DNA of 64,000 bases from JAGOCV01 sp049445855 (GCF_049445855.1 NZ_JBMSDV010000006.1:62001-126000), one strand, 5' to 3'; numbered from the stretch's first letter, positions 1-8,788 are shown. Made by a program: numbers and translations. The notes: generated from the letters alone by a model not told the origin.

Positions 1-1010
1 ACCTGAAGTTGCGTCAGTCCTTCACCGGCTGGCTCGAGACCCGCTATTCGCTCGACCTCGACCCGGCCACGCAGGTGCTGCCGGTCAACGGTTCTCGCGA
101 GGCGCTCTTCTCGCTGGTGCAGACCGTCATCGACCCGACGAAGGACGGCGGACCGCCCTACGTCGTCTGTCCCAATCCGTTCTATCAGATCTACGAGGGC
201 GCGGCCCTGCTCTCGGGTGCGCAGCCTTATTACGCGCCGTCCGACCCGAAGCGCAACTTCGCGGTGGACTGGGACAGTGTGCCGGTCGAAGTCTGGCAAC
301 GCACGCAACTCGTCTTTGTCTGCTCGCCTGGCAACCCCACGGGCGCGGTGATGCCGCTGGAGGAATGGAAGAAGCTGCTCGACCTGTCCGCGCGCCATGG
401 CTTCGTCATCGCTTCCGACGAATGCTATTCCGAGATCTACTTCCGCGACGAGCCGCCGCTCGGTGGACTCGAGGCGGCTGCGAAGCTGGGACGTGGCGAT
501 TTCCAGAACCTCATTGCATTCACGTCGCTGTCCAAGCGGAGCAACGTGCCCGGCATGCGAAGCGGCTTTGTGGCGGGCGACGCGAAGATCATCAGGAACT
601 TCCTCCTCTACCGCACCTACCACGGCAGCGCGATGAGCGGCATGGTGGCGGCCGCCAGCATTGCCGCCTGGGGCGACGAGCAGCATGTGGTCGAGAACCG
701 CACGGCCTACCGGGCCAAGTTCGCGGCGGTGACCCCGCTGCTGGCGGAGGTGCTCGACGTGAAGCTGCCGGACGCCAGCTTCTACCTCTGGGCGGGCGTG
801 CCGGCCTCGTGGAACGGGGACGATGCAGCCTTCGCCAAAGCCCTGTATGCCCAATACAATGTCACGGTGCTGCCGGGCAGCTATCTGGCGCGCGAATCGG
901 GGGGATTCAATCCGGGCCGCGGCCGGGTGCGCATGGCGCTGGTGGCGGAGACCGCCGAATGCCTCGAAGCCGCTGAGCGCATCGTGCGCTTCGTGCGTGG
1001 TGCCTCCTGA
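1..1010 (+). CDS. dapC: Succinyldiaminopimelate transaminase DapC (5' end outside window)
   Basis: PLP-dependent class I/II aminotransferase that makes N-succinyl-L,L-diaminopimelate in the succinylase branch of lysine/peptidoglycan-precursor synthesis. The reading frame is open from the first base, so the N-terminus (roughly 60-70 residues by family length) lies upstream. The visible part carries the substrate-domain motif LPVNGSREALF, the PLP-ring Asp/Tyr region SDECYSEIYF, and the Schiff-base lysine in SLSKRSNVPGMRSGF, which is characteristic of DapC. The stop is 40 bases before dapD, so the genes are probably co-transcribed. Family assignment is firm; the true start cannot be seen. Confidence 0.9.
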   Translation, partial: LKLRQSFTGWLETRYSLDLDPATQVLPVNGSREALFSLVQTVIDPTKDGGPPYVVCPNPFYQIYEGAALLSGAQPYYAPSDPKRNFAVDWDSVPVEVWQRTQLVFVCSPGNPTGAVMPLEEWKKLLDLSARHGFVIASDECYSEIYFRDEPPLGGLEAAAKLGRGDFQNLIAFTSLSKRSNVPGMRSGFVAGDAKIIRNFLLYRTYHGSAMSGMVAAASIAAWGDEQHVVENRTAYRAKFAAVTPLLAEVLDVKLPDASFYLWAGVPASWNGDDAAFAKALYAQYNVTVLPGSYLARESGGFNPGRGRVRMALVAETAECLEAAERIVRFVRGAS

Positions 1011-1050
1011 TTTTCCGTTTCACATCCAAAGCAACTCAGTCCCTTCTTCC

Positions 1051-1875
1051 ATGACACAACAACTCCAGAGCATCATCGACAACGCGTGGGAAAACCGCGC
1101 CAGCATCTCGCCCGCCGCGGCGCCCAAGGAGGTGAGCGACGCCGTCGAACACGTGATCTCCGAACTCAACAACGGCAAGCTGCGGGTGGCCACGCGTGAA
1201 GGCGTGGGCCAGTGGACGGTGCACCAGTGGATCAAGAAGGCCGTGCTGCTGTCGTTCCGACTGAAGGATAACGAGATCATCAAGGCCGGTGACCTGGGCT
1301 TCTACGACAAGGTGCAGACCAAGTTCGCCCACCTGTCGCCCGACGAGATGAAGGCCACCGGCGTGCGTGTGGTGCCGCCGGCCGTGGCTCGTCGCGGCAG
1401 CTACATCGCCAAGGGCGCGATCCTGATGCCCAGCTACGTGAACATCGGCGCATACGTCGACGAAGGCACCATGGTCGACACCTGGGCCACCGTGGGTTCC
1501 TGCGCACAGGTCGGCAAGAACGTGCATCTCTCCGGCGGCGTGGGCCTGGGCGGCGTGCTGGAGCCGCTGCAGGCCAACCCGACCATCATCGAGGACAACT
1601 GCTTCATCGGCGCGCGCTCGGAAATCGTCGAAGGCGTGATCGTGGAAGAGAACTCCGTCGTCTCGATGGGCGTGTACATCGGCCAGAGCACGCCGATCTA
1701 CGACCGCACCACCGGCGAGACCACCTTCGGTCGCGTGCCGGCCGGCTCGGTCGTCATCAGCGGCAGCCTGCCCAAGGACGGCGGCAAGTACAGCCTGTAT
1801 GCGGCGATCATCGTCAAGCGCGTGGACGCGCAGACGCGCGCCAAGACCAGCCTGAACGACCTGCTGCGTCCCTGA
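1051..1875 (+). CDS. dapD: 2,3,4,5-tetrahydropyridine-2,6-dicarboxylate N-succinyltransferase DapD
   Basis: Cytosolic enzyme that transfers succinyl from succinyl-CoA to tetrahydrodipicolinate in lysine/mDAP synthesis. The 274-residue product matches the usual family length exactly when read from the ATG at 1051 (MTQQLQSIIDNAWENR). An N-terminal helical domain is followed by hexapeptide repeats of a left-handed beta helix at about residues 100-230, including GSCAQVGKNVHLSGG and EDNCFIGARSEIVEG. The same frame is open further upstream, but that part overlaps dapC and has no family similarity. It lies between dapC and pilU/dapE in a same-strand cluster. Confidence 0.95.
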   Translation: MTQQLQSIIDNAWENRASISPAAAPKEVSDAVEHVISELNNGKLRVATREGVGQWTVHQWIKKAVLLSFRLKDNEIIKAGDLGFYDKVQTKFAHLSPDEMKATGVRVVPPAVARRGSYIAKGAILMPSYVNIGAYVDEGTMVDTWATVGSCAQVGKNVHLSGGVGLGGVLEPLQANPTIIEDNCFIGARSEIVEGVIVEENSVVSMGVYIGQSTPIYDRTTGETTFGRVPAGSVVISGSLPKDGGKYSLYAAIIVKRVDAQTRAKTSLNDLLRP

Positions 1876-1945
1876 CGCAGCCTTGATGCAGCACCACACG
1901 CACTGACCGGCTACGACAGATAAAGCAACGAAACAGGGGAAGAGC

Positions 1946-3115
1946 ATGGCCACCACGATGGGAACGATGGAACGGATTCTTCGGCTGATGGCCGAACGCA
2001 AGGCGTCTGACGTGTACCTGTCCGGCAATGCCCCGGCGCTCATCAAGATCAACGGGCAGTGCGTGCCCATCAACAGCCAGATCCTGCCGCCCGAGGCGCC
2101 GCGCAACCTCATCGGGGAGATCCTGCCCGACCCGCAGTTGCGCGAGCTGGAGGAAACCGGCGAGCTCAACACCGCCGTGCCGCTGGACGGCGCAGGCAAC
2201 TTCCGCATCAGCGCCATGCGCCAGCGCGGCACGTACGCCGTGGTGATCCGCTTCATCGCAAGCGACATCCCCCCGCTGGACAAGCTCAATGTGCCCGAGA
2301 TCCTCAAGGAACTCATCATGGAAAAGCGCGGCCTGCTGCTGATGGTCGGCTCCACCGGCGCCGGCAAGAGCACGACGCTCGCGTCCATGATGGACTACCG
2401 CAACGAGAACGCGCACGGCCACATCCTCACGATCGAGGAGCCGATCGAGTTCATCTTCCGCAACAAGAAGTCCATCGTGAACCAGCGCGACGTGGGCAGC
2501 GACACCAAGTCCCTCCACACAGCGCTCAAGAACGCACTGCGCCAGGCGCCTGACGTCATCCTGATCGGCGAGATCCGCGACCGCGAGACCATGTCCGCCG
2601 CCATCGCCTACGCGCAGTCGGGGCACCTGTGCCTGGCCACCATGCACGCCAACAACAGCTATCAGGCGCTGAACCGCATCCTGAGCTTCTACCCTGTGGA
2701 AGTACGCGCGACCATGCTGGGCGATCTGGCCGCCGCCATGAAGGCCATCGTGTCGCAACGGCTGCTGCGCACGCCGGAAGGCTCGCGCGTGCCGGCGGTC
2801 GAGGTCATGCTCAACAGCAAGCTGGTGGCCGAACTCATCGAGAAGGGCGACTTCTCCGGCATCAAGGAAGCCATGGAGAAGGCACTGGCCGAAGGCTCGC
2901 AGACCTTCGAGGCCGACATCGCCCGCCTCATCCAGAGCGGCAAGGTCGACCGCAAGGAAGGCATCTCCCACGCCGACTCGCCCACCAACCTGATGTGGCG
3001 CCTGCAGAACGACTTCCAGCAGGCGTCGGCGGTCCAGTCGTCCGACAACGCGTCCTTCATGGACCAGGGCGACGAGCCGTCGTTCACCGAAATCACGCTC
3101 GACGTGAAGCACTGA
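1946..3115 (+). CDS. pilU: PilT/PilU-family type IV pilus retraction ATPase, closest to PilU
   Basis: Hexameric secretion-type ATPase of 389 residues expected to act at the inner-membrane base of type IV pili in retraction/twitching. It has an N-terminal PAS-like domain, Walker A GSTGAGKST at about residues 135-143, the Asp box EEPIEFIF, Walker B VILIGEIRD, and the His box TMHANNSYQALNRI. The C-terminal extension ending in SHADSPTNLMWRLQND is closer to PilU than PilT. A good ribosome-binding site (AGGGGAAG) precedes the ATG. The stop overlaps the dapE start (TGATG), so a pilus gene sits inside a lysine operon. It could be an additional PilT paralogue rather than the canonical pilU beside pilT. 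Confidence 0.85.
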   Translation: MATTMGTMERILRLMAERKASDVYLSGNAPALIKINGQCVPINSQILPPEAPRNLIGEILPDPQLRELEETGELNTAVPLDGAGNFRISAMRQRGTYAVVIRFIASDIPPLDKLNVPEILKELIMEKRGLLLMVGSTGAGKSTTLASMMDYRNENAHGHILTIEEPIEFIFRNKKSIVNQRDVGSDTKSLHTALKNALRQAPDVILIGEIRDRETMSAAIAYAQSGHLCLATMHANNSYQALNRILSFYPVEVRATMLGDLAAAMKAIVSQRLLRTPEGSRVPAVEVMLNSKLVAELIEKGDFSGIKEAMEKALAEGSQTFEADIARLIQSGKVDRKEGISHADSPTNLMWRLQNDFQQASAVQSSDNASFMDQGDEPSFTEITLDVKH

Positions 3116-4278
3116 TGTCCCGCACCCTGCAACTGACCGAACAGCTCGTTTCCTGCGCCTCCGTCACGCCCGAAGACGCGTCCTGCCAGTCACTGATCGC
3201 CGCGCGGCTCGCGCCTCTGGGCTTCAGGTGCGAAACCATCGTCAGCGGCCCCGACAACTTCCGCGTGACCAACCTCTGGGCGCGCAAGGACAGCACGGTG
3301 TCCGGCGCAAAGACGCTGGCCTTCGCCGGCCACACCGACGTGGTCCCCACAGGCCCGCTCGCGCAGTGGACGAGCGACCCGTTCACACCGACGCACCGCG
3401 ACGGCAAGCTCTATGGACGCGGAGTCGCCGACATGAAGACATCGCTCGCCGCATTCGTCGTGGCAGCCGAGGAATTTGTCGCCGCGACGCCCTCGCCTGC
3501 GATCAACATCGCGCTGCTGCTCACCAGCGACGAGGAAGGTCCGGCCAACGACGGCACCGTGATCGTCTGCAACGCCCTCAAGGCCCGCAACGAGAAGCTG
3601 GACTACTGCATCGTCGGTGAGCCCACGTCGGTGGAGCGCACCGGCGACATGATCAAGAACGGCCGGCGCGGCACCATGAGCGGCAAGCTCACCGTCAAGG
3701 GGGTCCAAGGCCACATTGCCTACCCGCATCTGGCGAAGAACCCGATCCACAGCTTCGCGCCCGCGCTGGCCGAACTGGTCGGCACCGGCTGGGACAAGGG
3801 CAACGACTTCTTTCCGCCGACCACGTGGCAGGTGAGCAACATCCACGGTGGCACGGGTGCGAGCAATGTCATCCCCGGCACGGTGGTGATCGATTTCAAC
3901 TTCCGTTTCTCCACCGAATCGACACCCGACGGCCTGCAGAAGCGCGTGCATGACATCCTGGACCGCCATGGTGTCGACTACGACCTTCAATGGACGGTGG
4001 GCGGCCTGCCCTTCCTCACCACGCCGGGCGACCTGGTCGGTGCGGTGCAGAAAGCCATCAAAGACGAGACAGGGCTGGACACGCAACTGTCCACCACCGG
4101 TGGCACGAGTGACGGACGGTTCATCGCGCAGATTTGCCCGCAGGTGATCGAGCTCGGCCCGCCGAACGCCACCATCCACAAGATCGACGAGCACCTGGCC
4201 GTGGCCGACATCGAGCCGCTCAAGAACATCTATCGCCGCGTGCTGGAGAACCTGCACGCGCAGCACACCAACGCATGA
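3115..4278 (+). CDS. dapE: Succinyl-diaminopimelate desuccinylase DapE
   Basis: Zinc-dependent M20 peptidase-family enzyme that removes succinate from N-succinyl-L,L-DAP to give L,L-DAP. It is 387 residues long. Metal-site motifs are FAGHTDVVPTG (His/Asp), the catalytic Glu in DEEGPANDGT, and the later Glu/His ligands in GEPTSVE and GPPNATIHKIDE. A dimerisation domain with GRRGTMSGKLTVKG, typical of DapE, lies between. The ATG at 3115 overlaps the pilU stop by one base; the longer upstream frame is antisense-like and rejected. Its own stop overlaps the prmB start as ATGA, which implies translational coupling. Confidence 0.95.
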   Translation: MSRTLQLTEQLVSCASVTPEDASCQSLIAARLAPLGFRCETIVSGPDNFRVTNLWARKDSTVSGAKTLAFAGHTDVVPTGPLAQWTSDPFTPTHRDGKLYGRGVADMKTSLAAFVVAAEEFVAATPSPAINIALLLTSDEEGPANDGTVIVCNALKARNEKLDYCIVGEPTSVERTGDMIKNGRRGTMSGKLTVKGVQGHIAYPHLAKNPIHSFAPALAELVGTGWDKGNDFFPPTTWQVSNIHGGTGASNVIPGTVVIDFNFRFSTESTPDGLQKRVHDILDRHGVDYDLQWTVGGLPFLTTPGDLVGAVQKAIKDETGLDTQLSTTGGTSDGRFIAQICPQVIELGPPNATIHKIDEHLAVADIEPLKNIYRRVLENLHAQHTNA

Positions 4279-5141
4279 CCGTCATCGAACTCGTGGAAGC
4301 CGCGGCCCTGGCGCTCGAACGCGGCGGCGTCTCCTTTGGCCACGGCACGAGCAACGCCTTCGATGAAGCGGCGTGGCTGGTGCTGTGGAAGCTCGGCCTG
4401 CCTTTGCATGAACTGGACGAAGTCTCCGGCAATGACGTGCCTGCTGCGCAGGTCAATGCCGTTCAGGAACTCGTCGCACAACGCGTTTCCACGCGACAGC
4501 CTGCGGCTTACCTGACAAAGGAGGCGTGGCTGCAGGGCGTGCCGTTCTACGTGGACGAGCGCTGCATCGTGCCGCGCAGCTTCATTGCCGAACTGCTGGC
4601 CGACGGCGGCATCGACGCCTGGCTGGGCGACCACACGAAGCGCGTGCTCGACCTGTGCACCGGCAACGGCAGCCTGGCCGTGCTGGCCGCGATGTCCTGG
4701 CCCGAAGTCACGGTGGATGGTGCCGACATCTCGCGGGACGCGCTGGATGTGGCGCACATCAACGTCCAGAAGCACGGACTGCAGGACTACGTGCATCTCC
4801 TGCAGTCCGACGGCCTTGCGTCCGTGCGCGGTCCGTACGACCTGATCCTGTGCAACCCGCCCTACGTGAATGCACGGAGCATGTCCGCGCTGCCCGCCGA
4901 ATATCGCGCCGAACCCGAGCTCGCGCTTGCGGGCGGCGAAGACGGCATGGATTTCATACGCACGCTCCTGCGTGACGCGCCTGCCCACATGACGCCACAC
5001 GCCGTGCTGGTCCTGGAGATCGGCAACGAGCGCGAAAATTTCGAGAAAGCATTTCCGTCGCTCGAAGCCGTCTGGCTCGAGACGAGCGCCGGTGAAGACC
5101 AGGTGCTGCTGGTGACGCGCGAGGCGTTGCTGGCCTCGTAG
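4275..5141 (+). CDS. prmB: Ribosomal protein uL3 glutamine N5-methyltransferase PrmB
   Basis: SAM-dependent methyltransferase that modifies a glutamine of ribosomal protein L3. The 288-residue product has an N-terminal helical domain, the SAM-binding loop VLDLCTGNGSLAVLAA, an acidic loop VDGADIS, and the catalytic NPPYVN motif diagnostic of PrmA/B/C glutamine methyltransferases. It starts at the ATG overlapping the dapE stop (ATGA). PrmB is preferred over PrmC/HemK because of length and the PRSFIAELL segment. It is the last gene of this cluster before the vapBC promoter. Confidence 0.88.
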   Translation: MTVIELVEAAALALERGGVSFGHGTSNAFDEAAWLVLWKLGLPLHELDEVSGNDVPAAQVNAVQELVAQRVSTRQPAAYLTKEAWLQGVPFYVDERCIVPRSFIAELLADGGIDAWLGDHTKRVLDLCTGNGSLAVLAAMSWPEVTVDGADISRDALDVAHINVQKHGLQDYVHLLQSDGLASVRGPYDLILCNPPYVNARSMSALPAEYRAEPELALAGGEDGMDFIRTLLRDAPAHMTPHAVLVLEIGNERENFEKAFPSLEAVWLETSAGEDQVLLVTREALLAS

Positions 5142-5162
5142 ATCACTTTCTCCTGCTTCTGG

Positions 5163-5191
5163 CATAATGGTATCTATCATCGGTAGATACC
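5163..5191 (+). promoter_or_regulatory. vapBC promoter -10 and perfect inverted-repeat operator
   Basis: A -10-like CATAAT (5163-5168) is followed by a perfect 8-base inverted repeat, GGTATCTA at 5169-5176 and TAGATACC at 5184-5191, with a 7-base spacer. The site ends just before the AAGGAG ribosome-binding site and start codon of the antitoxin gene. This placement is typical of an operator for autorepression by a VapBC complex. No convincing -35 is seen. The repeat is observed; its use as an operator is inferred. Confidence 0.65.
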
Positions 5192-5203
5192 AAGGAGCCC
5201 GCC

Positions 5204-5470
5204 ATGCAAACAGCCCGTATCTTTGCGTCCGGCCGCAGTCAGGCCGTCCGCTTGCCCAAGGAATTCCGCTTCGAGGGCAAGGAAGTCGCCGTCAAGCATT
5301 TCGGCGGTGGCGTGCTGTTGCTTCCGCTGGACGATCCCTGGAGCCTGATGGAAAAAGCGCTGGCCGATTTCGAACCGGGGTTCACGCTCGAACGGGAACA
5401 GCCCCCACACCAGGAACGTCTGGCCATCGGGGCCCAGAGTGTGGCGTCGAGGAGCAATCGCAAGAAATGA
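5204..5470 (+). CDS. vapB: VapB-type antitoxin
   Basis: An 88-residue protein with an N-terminal SpoVT/AbrB-like swapped-hairpin DNA-binding domain (RIFASGRSQAVRLPKEFRF) and a charged C-terminal tail expected to wrap the toxin. It should neutralise the VapC encoded next to it and repress the operon at the inverted repeat just upstream. The start ATG follows AAGGAG. Its stop overlaps the vapC start by four bases (ATGA), so the two are translationally coupled. Family and role are inferred from domain and partner. Confidence 0.88.
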   Translation: MQTARIFASGRSQAVRLPKEFRFEGKEVAVKHFGGGVLLLPLDDPWSLMEKALADFEPGFTLEREQPPHQERLAIGAQSVASRSNRKK

Positions 5471-5874
5471 AGTATTTGCTCGACACGAACACCTGCATCT
5501 ACATCATCAACCAACGCCCTGCACACGTACTACAACGCTTCCGGGAGCACCACATCGAAGACATCGGACTTTCCGCCATGTCTGCCGCTGAACTGGCATT
5601 CGGCGTCGCGAAATCGGGCTCCGCCAAAAACGAAGCCACCTTGCAACGATTTCTCGCGCCGCTCAACGTATTGCCGTTCGATGTCGATTGCATCTGGCAC
5701 TACGGGCATCTGCGGGCAAAGCTTGAAAAGGCGGGTACGCCCATCGGGTCGATCGACACGATGATTGCCGCCCACGCCTTGGCGCTCGACGCCACCCTGA
5801 TTACGAACAACGTGAATGAATTCGCCCGCGTGCCAGGTTTGAGGTGCGACAACTGGGCACTGCCTACGACATGA
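5467..5874 (+). CDS. vapC: VapC toxin, PIN-domain ribonuclease (tRNA-fMet-type)
   Basis: A 135-residue PIN-domain endoribonuclease. The N-terminus MKYLLDTNTCIYIIN resembles the enterobacterial VapC that cleaves initiator tRNA-fMet. Metal-binding acidic residues are visible: Asp6, Glu in SAAELAFGV, Asp in SIDTMIAAHA, and a C-terminal Asn/Asp patch (TNNVNEFARVPGL). The ATG at 5467 overlaps the vapB stop; the longer upstream frame runs through vapB and is not used. The vapC stop in turn overlaps the ABC-F start (ATGA), which is unusual for a toxin-antitoxin pair. The tRNA target is inferred from family resemblance only. Confidence 0.88.
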   Translation: MKYLLDTNTCIYIINQRPAHVLQRFREHHIEDIGLSAMSAAELAFGVAKSGSAKNEATLQRFLAPLNVLPFDVDCIWHYGHLRAKLEKAGTPIGSIDTMIAAHALALDATLITNNVNEFARVPGLRCDNWALPTT

Positions 5875-7850
5875 TCATCCTGAAAAACGTGGTGCTGCGC
5901 CGCAGCGCCAAGGTATTGCTCGACAGCGCGTCCGTCGTGCTCAATCCCGGCGAGAAGGTCGGCCTGGTAGGCCGCAACGGCGCCGGCAAATCCAGCCTGT
6001 TTGCCCTGCTCACCGGTGTGCTGCACGAGGACGGCGGCGACTTCTCCATTCCGGCGCATTGGCGCATGGCGCAGGTTGCGCAGAACATGCCGGAGACCGA
6101 CGACACTGCCACGGACTTTGTTCTCGGCGGCGACACGCGCCTGACCGAACTGCGCGCCGTGCTGGCGGAAGCGGAAGCCAGCGGCGACGGCATGGCACTC
6201 GCACATGCCTACACCGACCTCGCCGACGCGGGCGACCACGACGCCGTGCCGCGTGCGCAGGCGCTCATCCTGGGTCTGGGTTTCAAGGTGTCCGAACTCG
6301 ACAAACCGGTGAACAGCTTCTCCGGTGGCTGGCGCATGCGCCTGCAACTGGCGCGGGCGCTCATGTGCCCGAGCGACCTGCTGCTGCTCGACGAACCCAC
6401 CAACCACCTGGACCTGGACGCCCTTGTCTGGCTCGAAGCCTGGCTGCGCAAGTACCAGGGCACCATGCTCGTCATCAGCCATGACCGCGAGTTCCTCGAC
6501 GCCGTGACTGACGTCACGCTGCACATCGAGAACGCGCGGCTCACGCGCTACGGCGGCAACTACAGCAAGTTCGAGGAAATGCGCGCGCTGCAGATGGAGC
6601 AGCAGCAGCAGGCGTTCTCGCGGCAGCAGGAGAAAATCGCCCACCTGCAGAAGTTCATCGACCGCTTCAAGGCCAAGGCCAGCAAGGCCAAGCAGGCGCA
6701 AAGCCGTGTCAAGGCGCTGGAGCGGATGGAGAAGATCGCACCGCTGCTTGCGGAGGCCGAGTTCACCTTCGAGTTCAAGGAGCCGGCCAATCTGCCCAAC
6801 CCGATGCTCGCGATCAGCGATGCGTCTTTCGGATACGCGGCGGAGCAGACCGAGGACGGCCACGAACGCATCATCCTGCGCAACGTGAACCGTTCGGTGC
6901 TGGCGGGGCAGCGCATCGGCATCCTGGGCGCCAACGGCCAGGGCAAGTCCACGCTGGTGAAGACCATCGCGCGCACGATGAAGCCGCTCGCGGGGACCGT
7001 GACGGAAGGCAAGGGCCTGTCCATCGGCTATTTCGCCCAGCAGGAACTCGACGTGCTGCGTCCGCAGGACACGCCGCTCGAGCACATGATCCGCCTGGCG
7101 CGGGAACTGGGCGCTGCTGCATCGCGCGAGTCGAGCCGCGAGCAGGACCTGCGCAACTTCCTGGGCACGTTCAACTTCAGCGGCGACATGGTCAAGCAGG
7201 CCGTGGGTACCATGAGCGGCGGCGAGAAAGCGCGGCTGGTGCTCTGCATGATCGTCTGGCAGCGCCCCAACCTGCTGCTGCTGGACGAGCCGACCAACCA
7301 TCTCGACCTCGCCACGCGCGAGGCATTGTCGGTCGCGCTCAACGAGTTCGAAGGCACGGTGATGCTGGTCAGCCACGACCGCGCTTTGCTGCGTGCAGTG
7401 TCCGACGAGTTCTGGATGGTGGCGCGTGGCGGCGTGAGCCCGTTCGACGGCGACCTGGACGACTACCAGAAGTACTTGCTGGACGAAGCGAAGCGCCAGC
7501 GGGAAGAGGCGAAAAGCCAGTCGCAGAAGGAAGTCGCTGCGCCCATCGCGCCATCGCCGGCCGCATCGCCGGCGCCGGCCAGCCGCGACCAGCGCAAGCA
7601 GGACGCCCAGGCGCGACAGCAACTGACCGAGAAGACCAAGCCGCTGCGCAAGGAGCTCGAGCAGATCGACAAGCGCATGGCGGCACTCTCCGCCGAGAAA
7701 ACATCGCTCGAAGAGCGCCTTGCCACACCGCTTGCGCCCGACCAGATCGCCGACGCCGGCCGAAAGCTGAAATCCGCGACCGACGAAATTGCTGCGCTGG
7801 AAGAACGCTGGCTCGAAGTGTCGGGAGAAATCGAGGCACTGGGCAGCTAG
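5871..7850 (+). CDS. yheS: ABC-F family ATPase, YheS-like
   Basis: A soluble translation-associated ABC-F protein of 659 residues with two ATP-binding domains and no membrane segments. The N-terminal domain has Walker A GRNGAGKSS, signature FSGGWRMRLQLA and Walker B LLLDEPTNHLDLD. The linker (about residues 235-300) is helical and Gln/Lys-rich. The second domain has GANGQGKST, MSGGEKARLVL and LLLDEPTNHLDLA. The start MIILKNVVLRRSAKVLLD and the C-terminal coiled coil after an Ala/Pro-rich spacer match YheS rather than EttA or Uup. Family members act in the ribosomal E site. The start codon overlaps vapC by four bases. Confidence 0.85.
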   Translation: MIILKNVVLRRSAKVLLDSASVVLNPGEKVGLVGRNGAGKSSLFALLTGVLHEDGGDFSIPAHWRMAQVAQNMPETDDTATDFVLGGDTRLTELRAVLAEAEASGDGMALAHAYTDLADAGDHDAVPRAQALILGLGFKVSELDKPVNSFSGGWRMRLQLARALMCPSDLLLLDEPTNHLDLDALVWLEAWLRKYQGTMLVISHDREFLDAVTDVTLHIENARLTRYGGNYSKFEEMRALQMEQQQQAFSRQQEKIAHLQKFIDRFKAKASKAKQAQSRVKALERMEKIAPLLAEAEFTFEFKEPANLPNPMLAISDASFGYAAEQTEDGHERIILRNVNRSVLAGQRIGILGANGQGKSTLVKTIARTMKPLAGTVTEGKGLSIGYFAQQELDVLRPQDTPLEHMIRLARELGAAASRESSREQDLRNFLGTFNFSGDMVKQAVGTMSGGEKARLVLCMIVWQRPNLLLLDEPTNHLDLATREALSVALNEFEGTVMLVSHDRALLRAVSDEFWMVARGGVSPFDGDLDDYQKYLLDEAKRQREEAKSQSQKEVAAPIAPSPAASPAPASRDQRKQDAQARQQLTEKTKPLRKELEQIDKRMAALSAEKTSLEERLATPLAPDQIADAGRKLKSATDEIAALEERWLEVSGEIEALGS

Positions 7851-7857
7851 CTGCCCG
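7842..7857. terminator. Possible bidirectional terminator hairpin between convergent genes
   Basis: A 16-base perfect palindrome, GGGCAGCTAGCTGCCC, overlaps the yheS stop codon and lies before the 3' end of the convergent minus-strand gene. It could form a 6-bp GC-rich stem with a 4-base loop. No T-run follows on either strand, so a classical Rho-independent terminator is not demonstrated. Confidence 0.3.
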
Positions 7858-7865
7858 TCCTGCGC

Positions 7866-8264
7866 TCAGGCGGTACTTGCCGACAGCGCGAAAGCCACCG
7901 TCAGCAGCAGAGCCGCCACCGCAATGACGGCCACCCATTGCATGCGCTTGCGATTGGCGTCGATGCGCGCCACCAGCAGGGCGTTCTGCTCGGCGAGTTC
8001 CTTGATGAGTTCCGACGACGCCTGCATCTGCCCGTGCAGTTCGGCCACCGCCGCCTCGAGTGTCTGGACCTGCGCCCGCAGGGCAGCCGGATCGACCGGC
8101 CCCGTGTCTGCGAGGGCAGCCTCGCGCGCGACCGTCGCGGCAGGGCCGCTCTTTTTCGACGCCGCATTCCACAACTTCTTCGCGCCGTCTGCCACCTTGG
8201 GCGCGTTCGCAATCACGTCCGACCATGGGACCATCTTCAACACGGTCAGCCAACTGATGGCCAT
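7866..8264 (-). CDS. Hypothetical coiled-coil protein with C-terminal membrane anchor
   Basis: A 132-residue protein of unknown function. The N-terminal half (AISWLTVLKMVPWSDVIANAPKV) is a short hydrophobic/amphipathic stretch. A long coiled-coil helix follows at about residues 55-100 (LRAQVQTLEAAVAELHG), then one strong transmembrane segment near the C-terminus (WVAVIAVAALLLTVAFAL). This suggests a tail-anchored inner-membrane protein. It stands alone, convergent with yheS. No enzymatic motif is seen. Confidence 0.7.
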   Translation of the reverse strand: MAISWLTVLKMVPWSDVIANAPKVADGAKKLWNAASKKSGPAATVAREAALADTGPVDPAALRAQVQTLEAAVAELHGQMQASSELIKELAEQNALLVARIDANRKRMQWVAVIAVAALLLTVAFALSASTA

Positions 8265-8542
8265 CGAATTTCCTTTCTCGCTCTGTCGCCGGATCGTAGT
8301 CGCGGGGACGCAGTTTGGCCCGCCATCCTCATACAGTTACAAAAAAGATGCCGATTGATCCCTGATTCTTCGATCTGAACGTCATTTGACATCGACACGC
8401 GCCACCCCGCTGCGGAAAATCGGGGTTCTGACTGCCAATGCTGGCTGCCCGGGTCGCGTGCCTCGGGTGTTGAATGAAAGTCCGGCCAAACTCGCGGCCT
8501 CATGTTTCTACGGTCACTCTACCCTTGCGCGCTGGAGCTACC

Positions 8543-8788
8543 GTGAACCGTCCCTCTTTCCTTTCCTGGCTTGTCCGACCTCAGATCCTGTCGATGTGCG
8601 TGGTGGCGTTCTCGCTGCTGGCGGTCGCATGCCTGGTGTTGCGCAGCGTGCTTGGCCTGAACACGGCAATCGCGCTCACGCTGGCCTGGGCGTTCATCAT
8701 CGTCGCAGCACTCGCCGCCATCGGTTTGATGCTGGTGAATCGCGACGTGGGTCAGGACGATACGGGCGATTCGAAAATCATGTCGTAG
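8543..8788 (+). CDS. Small hypothetical membrane protein
   Basis: A short protein with two predicted membrane segments, ILSMCVVAFSLLAVACLVL and IALTLAWAFIIVAALAAIGLMLV. I prefer the GTG at 8543, which follows a GGAG ribosome-binding site by about five bases and gives about 81 residues starting at NRPSFLSWL. An ATG at 8474 would give 104 residues with an uncharacteristic hydrophilic leader. No family is recognised and no operon partner is evident. Confidence 0.5.
   Translation: MNRPSFLSWLVRPQILSMCVVAFSLLAVACLVLRSVLGLNTAIALTLAWAFIIVAALAAIGLMLVNRDVGQDDTGDSKIMS

Noticed and set aside
5204..5874. Single fused vapB-vapC reading frame from 5167
   Set aside because: vapB and vapC are in different frames with a four-base overlap; the long frame before 5467 has no family similarity.
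5700..7622. Open frame of 640 codons on the minus strand opposite yheS
   Set aside because: It overlaps an intact ABC-F gene and encodes low-complexity His/Arg/Leu-rich sequence without domains.
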